A stretch of DNA of 64,000 nt from Tethya wilhelma (lineage: Eukaryota; Porifera; Demospongiae; Tethyida; Tethyidae). Positions 33,979 through 46,328 of this stretch are shown here, one piece after another (positions within the stretch are counted from its first letter, which is position 1; every line of letters starts with the position of its first letter). Where the stretch lies: positions 2,013,881 through 2,077,880 of the forward strand of contig CAXIPT010000009.1 of assembly GCA_964030475.1 (NCBI GenBank). The letters run 5' to 3'. The notes beneath the pieces were generated by a model. The model made no database searches and had not been told where the DNA came from. It was given only the letters and a program-made list of their open reading frames with translations. Made by a program: the position numbers and the translations under genes.

Positions 33979-35966
33979 CATCATCTTTCGAAATCACAGC
34001 TACAATGTCACATGCAGGAAGCTTGTCACCAGAATGTTGACTCTTCCCACCACTGCCAAAAGCTACCATGCACAACTACAAGCAAATGAACTCGCTACAG
34101 CATTCAATACATCCCAAGACAGAAAATGGCAGCCCGAGAGTGTGTGTACAAATTAGTGCACATATGTAATACTTATACTAAATGTCTCCAAGACTTTCTA
34201 AAGAGAGACAGGGAGATGGAACACACTAAGTGACATACCTAGTCCAGTTGGCTGTGTTGCCGTGGCGACAGTTGTCGCACTCTCGGTGGTTGTTACGAGG
34301 CGATCACGACAAGTCGTCAAACAGGTTTCCAACGATTCAAAATTGTTTCTGAAAGAGTTGCAGTTGAAGAAGGAGAAACTTTCGCACTCGGTAGTAACAG
34401 CGTTGTAGAAGTAGTGGGTGACGGGAGGAAAGAAGTCAGGACAAAATGACTGCATCGGCCGCTCAAAACAGACTGTGAGAGAGAGAGAGAGTTTCAGATA
34501 AGTCAATGATCTTACTATTATACAGGCACATGCATCGGATTAGCTTTACATAGGCTATACATGTGTCTTTTGCTTTTATTTTTACAGAACAAGAACTTTT
34601 ATAGGAAAAAAAAATTTCTCATTCACTAGTTTTAGATCTCCAACTCCTTAAAGCCTAGCCAAAGAAAAGCATGGTCTATTGAGTAGCTATTATGTGTGAT
34701 GCAACATGTAACACAGACTTGGCAGGAATCCATGAGGACATGAGGAAACACACATGTATGTATTTGCACAGTGTTAGGGTCACATGACATGGATTGTGTT
34801 GGCCAAACACATTTCACATATGTTTACAAAATGGCCATGTAATCGTGTTAAGTAATCACCCCCTGCTAATGTTACAAACCAACGACCCCCACACAGTGAT
34901 CATTTTGGGGATCAATGGTTTGAAATTGCCATGTGGAGTAATTTGAATCACATTGTTCCCATTGTTAAGAGTAACCACACACAAACAAACTCAAAACACA
35001 CTTCAAATGGTGTCTAATTTGATGGACTTAATAACATAAGTGAATTTATCAAGGCTCTTGTTAATTCCATACAACGGACCAATAAGGTGTGTTGGTTATA
35101 ATTAGGGTAATCTGTTCTAATGAAGTAGAATTGAACAATGGACGTGTCACGAATTATGTCACAAATTATGTCACGTACACCAACAAAGGCTTAATCAAAG
35201 ACTCCAATTAGTAGTTTTCAGATAAGTCAATGATCTTACTATTATATAGGCACATGCATCGGATTAGCTTTACATAGGCTATACATGTGTCTTTTGCTTT
35301 TATTTTTACAGAACAAGAACTTTTATAGGAAAAAAAAAAATTCTGCTTCATTCACTAGTATTAGATCTCCAACTTTTCACCCTCTCCCAAAAGCCTATAT
35401 AGCCAAGAGAAAAGCATGGTCTATTGAGTAGCTACATACATGTGTGATGCAACATGTAACATAGACTTGGCAGGAATAGACGAGGACATGAGGAAACACA
35501 CAATGTCATGTATGTATTTGCACAGTGTTAGGGTCACATGACATGGATTGTGTTGGCCAAACACATTTCATGTATGTTTACAAAATGGCCATGTAATCGT
35601 GTTAAGTAATCACCCCCTGCTAATGTTACAAACCAATGACCCCCACACAGTGATCATTTTGGGGATCAATGGTTTGAAATTGCCATGTGGAGTAATTTGA
35701 ATCACATTGTTCCCATTGTTAAGAGTAACCACACACAAACAAACTCAAAACACACTTCAAATGGTGTCTAATTTGATGGACTTAATAACATAAGTGAATT
35801 TATCAAGGCTCTTGTTAATTCCATACAACGGACCAATAAGGTGTGTTGATTATAATTAGGGTAATCTGTTCTAATGAAGTGGAATTGAACAATGGACATG
35901 TCACGAATTATGTCACAAATTATGTCACGTACACCAACAAAGGCTTAATCAAAGACTCCAATTAGT

Positions 35967-36001
<35 letters not shown>

Positions 36002-36002
36002 A

Positions 36003-36047
<45 letters not shown>

Positions 36048-37887
36048 TAACACACGTAACATCTGCTCTTCATTGAATAAAGCTTACTAAAAATCTGCCT
36101 TTCTGAAATGATCGCTCACATACATGAACACATGGACAATGCAACATATGGCAGCTGTGGCACAAACACACCATCACCATAGCAACTCTCCATATCAAAC
36201 AGCAACCACTAACTAGCAGGCATTAACTTGCAGAGATTCCCACCAGCCCACTAAAGCCAAGAAGCTGTGCCACAGAGGTCAAAGGCAATTAGTAGAACTC
36301 TACCAATGTGGCTTAGCATAAATTAAAAAGAAACAGCAGATTACATAACTACTCTAAGTCTCCCCTGATCACCTACCATATAGCTAGAAATTTTCAAGGA
36401 GCAAAATTTTTTTGTAGAAAGGTGATCGCACAACTTTTCACAATAATGTTTTTTGAGGATCGAACAAACCTACCACATGTATTGCAATTTGATCACAATT
36501 TTCTTGCAAGTAAATTTTTCGCAGATTGCCAGCGATCCCTCAGTGATAAGAGCATTGGAGTAGAATTCAAAAGACCTGGGCTCGAATCCCAACTAGATCT
36601 TAAGCTTTTTTTTCATGGTGTCAGCAAGCCAAGTTTATCATACGTACGGTAGTACGTATAGTAGGAATGGGCCGAATGTCCCATAGGCACAATACAAAAT
36701 GTTTATGATCATAAAAATCTAACAAAACAAAATTGAGTCTTCAAACTTGCTCACAGTCTCTCACTAACAGATTACCAACTGTATGCAAGGCCTAAAACTC
36801 ACAGAACCTTTCCTTAGCACTCGTAAAGAGAGCTAGTGGGAAGCCACAATAGTGCCATTTTTGTTCATCTAACTTACGTACTTCCTAACTGACTTACTTG
36901 AAAAGCATTTCCAGAGAACCAGAAAGTGTTGAGCCAACTTTGACAGCACAAAGTAACTCCTTTTCATAGGTACTACATTCCTTGTTACTCGTTTTGATCA
37001 TAAATAGGCCTAAACAAAAACTAGAAAGCTTTGAAACTTAGTATATAAATTCATGTACTTCAATGTAGCCATCTTCTTGTAGGTAGAGTTCAAAGGTCAT
37101 CCACGTGGCATTAAACGCGCATGCGCATAAGCTGCTCTAGCAGCCAATGTAGCTGCTTCTCAGATAACTCAAGCTTTTTATAGGGACTAACCAGTCTCTG
37201 ATAGTCTCTTCACTGTAGTGTTGAAAAAAGTGAATGAACAAGTAGTAAAAATTTCAAAAAAATAAGCAGTGTAGGAATGGGCAGTGCATTAAAAAGTATT
37301 GGAACAAGGAATGGTCCCAATTTCGGCACATGACTACTTCATTTTTGTGCCCAAGTCTTGGCTGGTATTAATCTAATCATGCATGCTATACTTTATTCCA
37401 CTTTTTAGCCAAGTGATAAGATTGGCAGGAATTTGAACCATGTGATAAAAATTAATGTGATACTGATAAGCTATTTAAGTACAGATCATTCTTTGAACCA
37501 TTTAGGACAATAATAGCTATGCCTATGCATGAGGAATAAAAATGAAAATGAAGTAGTCATGTGCCGAAATTGGGACCATTCCTTGTTCCAATACTTTTTA
37601 ATGCACTACCCATTCCTACACTGCTTATTTTTTTGAAATTTTTACTACTTGTAGAATATCCAAATGAACATTTGGGCAAGCATGTGTACCACGTTGGGCA
37701 AAATACATCCCTTCCACAAAACACTATCGAACCCCTTGCCAGTAGCTATAGTAACATTGTACACATATACACGCATACCTTCAATTGAAGCCATAGTAGG
37801 CTGTTCACTTGATGCAGTAGGAGAATCTGTGAATGGAGAAAGAAGATGTGTTGACATTAAAGTTAATGCTACCAACATGCTTGCTCT

Positions 37888-37944
<57 letters not shown>

Positions 37945-38005
37945 GATGACTTACTTGTGACAGGGTTGGGAGTGGGTGGAGCAGTGGTGTCAACCTGGTT
38001 GCCTG

Positions 38006-38039
<34 letters not shown>

Positions 38040-40283
38040 ATGTCAATCAACATATACTATGATGTTAGCTGCTGCAAAATGTGCACTCCAACATTTCTCA
38101 GGCAGCGTCTCACAACAGGACAATCAAAGAACTACAAGATTCATACAAATTTTCTCGCCATGTTCAGACCAAACTCGTCCAAACGCCTAACAACAAACAA
38201 ACAACGCAGGAGACAATCTTTCTTCTACCTCTTAAAAAAAAGCATTTTTCTGCGTCGGTTCAAACAACGCGACAAGCAACATGACCCTGGCTTGCGTGTG
38301 CGAGAGTAATTCACACACGCTCAAACTGCCAAGAAAAATATCTGTCCCCCCCTCTATACTATGTGAGTAATCCCCTTCAATTTTACTCAATTTTCCCCTC
38401 AAATTGGATTTCTATTCATTTCAAATCAATTAGCTTTTGTGGTTCCCTTGTTTCAGGAGGGCTGTACCCCACAATAAAGGAAGCTAACACAGTAGTGTGG
38501 CCACCAGTTGCTAACGCAGTTTACATACTGACAGATATGTTGCTAGCCACAATACATAAAGGAGTATACAAATATACATGACATGGCAATGCACTTGTAC
38601 ACACACCAGTACCACTACACAAAAACGTGCAGGTGTACACACACTCACTGCATACCTCTACTAGTACTGGGATATGAACACACATGTGTCACTGTATGTG
38701 CTGTTGTGTGTGTCATAGTTTTTACATTCCTGCAACACATGTGCTGTGTGAGATAATTAATCACTCAACCTCACACATAGCCAAAATGGTGGCGTTAGTG
38801 CAATTGGCAGAGGTTACAGCTTTACAGATTGAGCTCAACGTATAATAATATACAGTCTCTTTATTCATTCTTCTCAAAAAACATATGTATGTTCAACCAA
38901 AAGGCTAATAATTATAATACATAAATACATACATTCATACATATGGCATGTACTGCTAAAGTGTGGTTGACCACGCAATAAAACAGCAATAAGAACCCTG
39001 GCACGGTACAGGTTGCCCGACAATCCCATTTCTTTTTACTCAAAACCAGAGAAAACTCACAAACACAAAGATAATTAAACACATGCAACCTACATGCAAA
39101 AATTGCAATTTTTGTCAAATGTATATTATAATATGCACACGTGTTTCTCCAACTATCTGCAGATGTGTTCAGTGAACTTCACATATGGTACCAAAGAAAT
39201 GTGACTACGAAACGGACCAGCCCATTGAAATTAACGTATCCTCTTTCACAAAAAATCGACCACCTGCAGTCGAGGGTGGCTCTAATAGGACATATCCTCT
39301 TCGTTAAGTGGGATTAAAAAAAACAAACAAACTTTGCCGCTTCTTGTTTGACTGAAAGAAATGTGGCTAGGGCTATTGCTATTGCTATTGCTATTGCTCA
39401 TATTCTTTATTCGCCAATGGGTTTAAGTGTAGGCTCAGCACTGAGGCATCAACGAAAGACTCGATAGGCAAAACTTGGATTCAAACTTTACCAGCTAAAA
39501 GTCAACTTTGCATGCCTTTCTCAATGTATTATTCTTTACCTACAGTTATGGCAAACTTTCTCTTGAGATCTTCCAAAGCAAAGGTTTCCTGTGAGAAGAA
39601 GTGCCTGCTGACCAAAGGCAGACTATTACTGGTCTCATTGAAAAGCAGGGATGCCACACAAGCTGATTATTAAACACTAATGTACTCTCTTGTTGTCATA
39701 GTCACACCAGTTCACATGCCATACATTCATGCTGTCTGCACACTCTCTACCAAAGCCCATTGAATCTGAGTCAGTGTACTGGGGCAGCTATCTAGCTAGC
39801 TAAATAACCCTATCTTCTATAGCAGTCCATTACACACAGCTGGCTATGCATAGCTAGGAGACCAAGCTAAAGGGGGAAAAAAGAGGAGCAACCAATAGCT
39901 CCTTGCTGTGAAGTACCTACATGTAGTAATCTTACACTGCATTGAAACAAAAGCATTAGCTCTCTAACTACAGTCACCCAGCAGCTAACGCACATACACC
40001 CCACTACACCCCTAGCAGGTGGCCTACATAAACACACATGCAAAGGAAGAGGAATGCAGGCTAATAGTAATAACATTGATGGAATGGGAGAACAAGTGGT
40101 CAAGATCAGATTAATCAACCTAATTGGTTGGTTGGGTGAGACTATCAACACTAAGAGGAGAGGTGGTTGGCCACTTCAATGCACACACAGGAACACACTG
40201 ATAACATCAAACAGCTCTAGCTGCAAAGATAATGGTTCAGAGATATGATCATAGAGGCTAAGCTAAATAGTGAGTGGTAGCTT

Positions 40284-40344
<61 letters not shown>

Positions 40345-41128
40345 TCTCTCCTAATGAAAAGTCCATTCATAAAACCACTTTCATTTGTCCCTTTAGAACC
40401 CAGTCCTAATCAGCTAAGGAATGATGCCAATGTATAAATACACACACTTAAAAGATCCGCTAAAATTCAGTTTGCAAACTCTACACCTACATACTTACAA
40501 CATGTATGTATACCAACTAAAAGATCAATGCATTGCAGTATATACCCTATAGCCACACACACACACACATGTATGTGCACACCATACACACATACTGGAC
40601 AACAAAGGCTTTACAATCCTGTGAACTGACAACCCGGCTCCACAGTACTTCCTGTATGCATTACCTAATTATTACATCAGTGCACTATAAAATATACATT
40701 AAAAGAAAAGTAAAAATGCATAACCTCTCGTGTGAACGGCGCACAGACTTCCCAAGACAACAAATTAAGAGCATCCGTAGAAAGTACAAACAAAAACAAA
40801 CAAAATGCTCCAATTAGCGTAATTGACCAATAAGCCTTAGAGTACACCCTGTTCACCCCCGACATACATGCAACACATGGCACGTCAATTAGACCTCAAG
40901 GCCCGCCTAGCCGAGGTGCAAGGAGGCCAAGATGTCATTAGATGTTGTCAGATTGTGACAGCAAACCAACAGGGAGGACAAATCGTGCGAGAGAGAAAAC
41001 TTTGATGTGACTAACACGCTACTTAGAATTAAATCTTTGGCTAATTATGGCAGGAATGGAAGGTATGGTGATTAATAGGCACTGCAAGCGAAGGACATGT
41101 ATGTACGTATGTATGTATGATTGTGTGN

Positions 41129-41191
<63 letters not shown>

Positions 41192-43178
41192 AATGGGTGC
41201 TGACACCATCACACCATCACACTGGCACACTATCACACATCACACTGGCACACTATCACTCTACACTGACAGCAACTAATGCTGCTAACTAAACACACTG
41301 CATGAGCAGTTAGTGAAACACAGTAGAAGTCACAAATATTCAATTCAAGTAGCTTCCTAAATTAGTTTGCTCTCACGAAATTAGCATACCACTACCATGC
41401 AAGACCACCACTATTGTATGGCACCCATACAGACTCAAACTAAAGATATAATATTATACCATGAAACTGTTATCATTCTGTCTCCTAGAGAAATGAACCA
41501 ATGAATGAACTTTTACCGAGTGCTATCTTTCTGTCTCCTAGAGAATTCTACCTGTTTTTACGTCAAATCAATGCTAGTCCTCTCCTTAGCAACCAGCACT
41601 TAAGTGACATTCTATCTGGAAACCAGGTCCAAGTGAAATATGCTCAAGTACTACAGCTTAACAAAAACTATATGGGACCCTATCACAACTGATTTGATAT
41701 TCTATATCTTTGTTGATGCTTCACTTAGAATGCATTAGTCACTGAAGCATACACTACAAACAGTGCCCCAATCCATATTCAGTTACAAATACCTCACCAC
41801 CCTTCTGGGTGAAAAATTTAACCTTCTTGTGTGACACCCACAGTTCTGTCGAGACTGAACTGCTGCTACTCACTCTATCTTATGCACTGTTACGTAACAG
41901 TTGCACGGACGTCACTTCTGGTTGGTCAGTATCATGCAACAGTGCAGAGCATGCAGAATGAATAAACTGATTATTATGCAATATTGCAAAAACAGATTTA
42001 TGATATACTAGGTACAGGAACTTGTAAAGAACTTTGTACCATTTGTAAGTTTGAGATAAAGGAGGGTAAAAAACGTATTCATTAGTTCCATGAGGCCATG
42101 GTATGCAGTTAATATTCATTCATCCCTCAATTCTCAGGCTGGTCAATAAAAACTATATGCAGCACAAGCAATAAGAGGTGTGGGTGGGTGGGTTCCTAAA
42201 TTGTGGCTTTAAATCATTTTTAAACATCTTCACTTGTTATTTTAATTTTAATGACCAAGAGAGTCCATGGATCCAGTTTACACATAATGCACACTATATA
42301 AAGGATGGGAGTTGCCTAGCTTCCTTCCTTAGATAAGGGTTGCGACTCCTTCACAAATCAGTTGGAGCAGCACATGCATATGGAAACATTTCTTTTCATT
42401 TCAATTACTGTGACACTAAACAGCCATAGTGTTAATACTTTACCTACCATCCACCCCGACTAAAATTCATACTAACATTGTAGGCAATAAGGATTGAGCA
42501 ATAATATACCCAAAGTTAACACCTTCCCGCATTTTCTACTTGACATTATGCATGTGGATATGCAGTAGTAAATACACACAAACATACACGCAATCATCTA
42601 TACTTACGGCACACTTGATTGCATTCCTCCATGCTACCAAAGCTGTTCATGCTATCGTCATATTCTTGACATGGCCACTCAATGGCAGGCTTGCAATGCA
42701 TCTCCACTGCATCATAAGTATACCTCCTCACTAGCTGATCACCACAGGCAAGGTGAGGAAAGTCTCGAAGACATCGAGCAGGCACATCTTGAGCATTGGC
42801 ACCTCTTAACACACACATTGCAAGCAAGAGTACGATCACTTGGAAATGGTTTGCAAAACAGTTTGTGAGTCTTTTGGGAAAAGAAGAAGAATTAGTATTT
42901 GTGGAGAGAGATTGCCGACTAGTTTGAGTGCGAGGTGAGCTGTGTGTCTGGACGATGGATAAGGAATGGATTGCGCTGCTCGGCTGTGACACTGTTGGTG
43001 TTCTCTGGTGGTTAGTGCAAGGGGAAAACTTGATGCTGAAGTGATCATTTGCCTGATGGCGACCAAACTGTTGATGTTGCTGTGAAGGCTGTGAGAGTGC
43101 CTTCACTCTCTCTGCTTCTGTCTGCCTCGAGTTGCAACACCGCTGCAATAAACTATCAAACTTTTTTGTTTCCTTCAT
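33061..43178 (-). CDS. Single-pass membrane protein with three Kunitz-type domains
   Basis: Minus-strand exons found: 43178-42608, 38002-37955, 37826-37779, 34472-34239, 33941-33452 and 33175-33061. All phases match, giving about 501 residues; further exons in the long introns cannot be excluded. Kunitz 1 has cysteine spacings 8-16-7-15-3 and follows a hydrophobic segment (VIVLLLAMCVLRGANA). Two 48-base exons encode Ser/Thr/Pro linkers. Kunitz 2 has the textbook 8-18-7-12-3 spacing. Kunitz 3 is irregular (8-17-7-9-3) with extra cysteines. A Thr-rich stalk, a membrane helix (IVLAVLAVGLVILLIVVVGVV) and a basic cytoplasmic tail follow. The residue after the second cysteine is Gly, Pro or Asn, so trypsin-like inhibition is not expected. 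The start is uncertain: about 105 residues precede the signal-like segment, and an exon at 44126-43945 (phase 2) could splice in frame upstream of it. Confidence 0.75.
33181..33222. repeat. (GA)n microsatellite, splice tract on the minus strand
   Basis: Read on the minus strand, this CT run ends in TTGCAG at the 3' splice site of the last exon of the Kunitz gene (exon start 33175). Confidence 0.85.
34492..35968. repeat. Tandem duplication of a 0.72-0.75 kb segment
   Basis: The segment 34492-35214 is repeated directly at 35216-35968. Both copies begin TTTCAGATAAGTCAATGATC and end AAAGACTCCAATTAGTAG. Differences are few substitutions and small indels, so the duplication is recent. It is non-coding and sits in the intron upstream of the Kunitz 2 exon; the first copy abuts that exon's GA/CT tract. 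Confidence 0.92.
35969..36046. repeat. (CT)n(CA)n microsatellite
   Basis: CT repeats to about 36001, then CA repeats, directly follow the second copy of the tandem duplication. Confidence 0.9.
36530..36606 (+). repeat. tRNA-derived SINE-like sequence, copy 1
   Basis: It contains CTCAGTGATAAGAGCATTGG (A-box region) and GGCTCGAATCCCAA (B box), spaced as in a tRNA. The D-stem CTC..GAG and T-stem TGGG..CCCA are recognisable. It is closely related to 62859-62935, including the shared 3' flank CTAGATCT(T/C)AAG. No intact tRNA cloverleaf is claimed. Confidence 0.6.
37239..37653. mobile_element. Foldback element with about 110-base inverted arms
   Basis: The left arm 37239-37345 (containing GTGTAGGAATGGGCAGTGCA) recurs as its reverse complement at 37545-37653 with very few differences. 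The spacer is about 200 bases and non-coding. It lies in an intron of the Kunitz gene. Confidence 0.85.
37889..37940. repeat. (GA)n microsatellite
   Basis: GA repeats lie between the two 48-base linker exons of the Kunitz gene. On the gene's strand they are CT-rich and intronic. Confidence 0.9.
40267..40340. repeat. (GA)n microsatellite
   Basis: About 70 bases of GA with one AAAG interruption, inside the long intron of the Kunitz gene. Confidence 0.9.
41121..41187. repeat. (TG)n microsatellite with one N
   Basis: TG repeats with an unresolved base at 41128, followed by a short CACACTGGCA/CACCATCA minisatellite to 41262. Confidence 0.9.
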
Positions 43179-44656
43179 GCTGCATATGGTGTGTGAATGT
43201 ACAAATAAAGATAATTTATAAGTCGTTATTATTATGTAAATTTATAGGATACATTATGACTTAGATATTGACCGTCTGAAGTCGTGAGCTCGGCATGAGC
43301 TCTAGCTATCTTGAGACATTTCAGATGGCACACTTTGAGACTAAAATAGCTAATGATTCTCATCATTATGTGCAGTGACTGTGAGTCAGTCTAGTGACAA
43401 TAACTTGACAAGTCTTGGGATAAACTTGTAGCTGACTGAGCTACGCTAAGGATGGCTACACAAGCACAATGATATTCAACGGTTCACCTACCAAAAACTG
43501 AGTCGCTAATCATTCGGTTCACTGGTCCAGAGATTGACATTGAGACTTGACGTTCACGACGCAACACTAATAGCTAGTACTACTACTGTCTCTAGTATTA
43601 GCAGTCAGTCACGAAGACAACAGATGAGACCGGCCTGTTCCAGATCTACAAAATCATGTTACGCACGCGCGGTGCAGTTCACAGAGCATATTTACGATAA
43701 CTCTAATTGTATTAGCACAAATTTAATAGCAGCAATGTTTTTGTGATAGCTAACAGCTCGGCCAAAATGCACCAATGTTGACACCACACTTCACAGCTGA
43801 GCATATTGGACTTCAAAGCTGAACGCATTTCGTGACGGTAGCTGAGGTTCATAATTAGATGCAACGCGGATCAACTTGCTCACCACGGTTTATTTTATCA
43901 GTGTACGAAATCAAAAACAAACAATTGTCACAGACATAACTCACTCTTGCAAGACACAGTTGCTCGGCTCTTGGATCTGAGAGTCTAACAAACGCTTCTC
44001 TCGCTTTCTCTGTGCAAGAAAACAGTACGAAACTTTGTGATGGAGCGTCATTCCGTCTAAGAAGTGATCGCGCCACTCCGCCTTTTCAAGCAGGCATTTG
44101 AGCCGTGTCAGATTCCCAATCTTCATTCTGGAGGTAACAGCTGCACACCGATATGAGCAGAGTTAGCAAATGATCTCTCTTGGAATTGAACGGCCAGGAA
44201 TTATCAGGTAGCGATGATATAACACTCTAAAGGGTGTTACCGAGAAGTTGCTTACTGAATAGATAATTTGTACAAAATTGAAACAGAGCTTTATTTATTT
44301 TATATTTTTTGGCATGCACTTCATTGGTTTCCCATACTAAATGAAATTTAATAACTCACTATAATAGAGGGGGGGTGGGAGTACATTGATGTTAATTTTA
44401 CGTTTTTCACTACTCTGAAAAACACACGTCTCATTTTACAACTAATCCTGTGCCTGCTTGCCGAATCATGGCTTTACATAATAGAATAATGATATAGTAT
44501 TATAGTAATGGTGAATGCATTAATTTACATCATAATGGTCTAGTCAGACAGAGAGCAAATTATTCTGTTTCAAGATCACAATGACCTCAATGTTGTGAAG
44601 TAATAATTGAGAGTCAATGCACATATATACATGTATGTACCTATTCTTCTCTAGGG
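43179..44656. other. Region between the divergent Kunitz and CATSPER4 genes
   Basis: A minus-strand frame 44126-43945 starts MKIGNLTRLKCLLEKAEWRD and ends at a donor (GA, then GTGAGT). Joined to a possible acceptor (ATATGCAG) just before 43178 it would stay in frame with the Kunitz gene's ATG. It may be a 5' exon of that gene or of an unrelated one. The rest is AT-rich, with no other supported feature. Confidence 0.35.
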
Positions 44657-45620
44657 ATGTTTTGGAGAAAAAAGTTGTCCAGTAAGATTCACCCAAAGGA
44701 CCAAAATACGGCAAATAAAGTGGACTTTAAGACGACCATCATTGAAGATGAAGACTTGTGAGTGAAATAGATATGTGATGGTGTGAGGGTGTAAGGGTGT
44801 GATGGTGTGGAGATGTGATGGTGTAGTATGACAAAAACCCGAGTGGTTATGCAGTTAGGATAATGTCCAACACAGATGTGCACCTATACGTATGTATATT
44901 ATTATGTGTGTATGTGTGCATTGTTTTTTGTGTTTCAGTACATCCTGTTCACATTCATTGGGACATACACCTGCATCCAACACCCTTGCTTTTAACCTGG
45001 CACTTCCAAAACCACTCAAAAGACCCAAAGACTGTTTGTAGAAAAAATACAAAGAAAAGACAAGAAAATAGGACCTCCACCAATTAATGGTTACCTTAGC
45101 TACAATTACGTATGCTAGATCACCATCTAATTCTATAAAGGGGATCATGAAGATCATATACTGGTGGAAGTTAACCTTGTACACTACACCTGACCTATTT
45201 ATTGTTCCATATCACGTAGAAAGCACTCTACTCTTACTTTCAAAAGCTTTCGTTTCAATTGCAACATACTTGTGAATAAAAAGCTCCTGCATACGTGTAT
45301 TTTATATTGCTTGAAATTCCTCTAGAGCGATAGAGTGGCTAGCAGATCTAGACGTTGGAGGCTATGATGTAATTCGTCCACACATTATGTAAGGCGCACA
45401 CTTTGTAAGGTGCATGCCGATTATCTTCTGGTAAACAAGACAACAGTATGTCTGCACATGTGTTCTTCGAAGATGCTGTGCGAATCGAATTATAGTAGAG
45501 CGTAGTGAGTGTGTGTCTGTGTGTGTGGATCTTAATTTGCTGTGTGTCTACATGTAAATGTGTTTGCGTTCCTCTCATTACATCAAAGTCATAAAATACA
45601 CACACACATGTTCACACTCA

Positions 45621-45660
<40 letters not shown>

Positions 45661-46288
45661 ACACACACACACAATACACAATATGACTTGATAATAAACG
45701 GACATGATTATGACATATAGCCCTTAAGTTCGATTCCAGATCTTAACTCGTTACGAAAACTATTGCTCAATAGTTATGACTGGTTATGTAAAAGAATTAA
45801 CCTGCGTTTACATCACATGTTTTTGACTATTGCTAGTCTCCAAATGTAAGAGGATCTTCAAGAACATTGCTCTGGGCCAAACACAAGAGGCTTACTGCGT
45901 ATCAAAAGTGGTATACTTGATAGTGTGTAAGTATTCTCATTAGTCTATGGGCTGGAAGTCCTGGAGCTGTCTTGAGCACGCACACTCTCATCCAAAACTC
46001 CACCCACTAGCCACACCCACTTGTACTTTGTCCTCGTATGACGAAAACACATTACATAATCTTTTCACGCTTGAATGAGTAGCAGGGTATAATCTTACAC
46101 TATGAATATCGATTCCTTCAGTGTTACACACTCAATGTGAAGAAAGTAAGATGTATTTTTAAAGCTGGAGTACTATGATAGTACTTCTTGCTGTAACTCT
46201 ATCATCGAGCATGTGTGGCTGTGTGTGTGAGGGGGGATACCTGAGGCGTGGACCGTGCAACGCTACCCCGATCTAGTTACGTTCATTA

Positions 46289-46328
<40 letters not shown>

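Larger units (their letters stand above)
38003..42607. other. Long intron of the Kunitz gene
   Basis: I saw no further Kunitz exon with supporting splice sites in these 4.6 kb. The intron carries a GA microsatellite (40267-40340), a GCTATT repeat near 39370-39400, a TG microsatellite (41121-41187) and a short minisatellite (41206-41262). Small linker exons could still be hidden. Confidence 0.45.

Noticed and set aside
36422..36652. 76-residue plus-strand frame
   Set aside because: It overlaps a tRNA-derived repeat and has no splice sites or recognisable domain.
41501..41692. 63-residue plus-strand frame with a preceding CTCCTAG acceptor-like site
   Set aside because: The segment before it is a short direct repeat (TCTGTCTCCTAGAGAA), and no partner exon or domain was found; it lies antisense in a Kunitz-gene intron.
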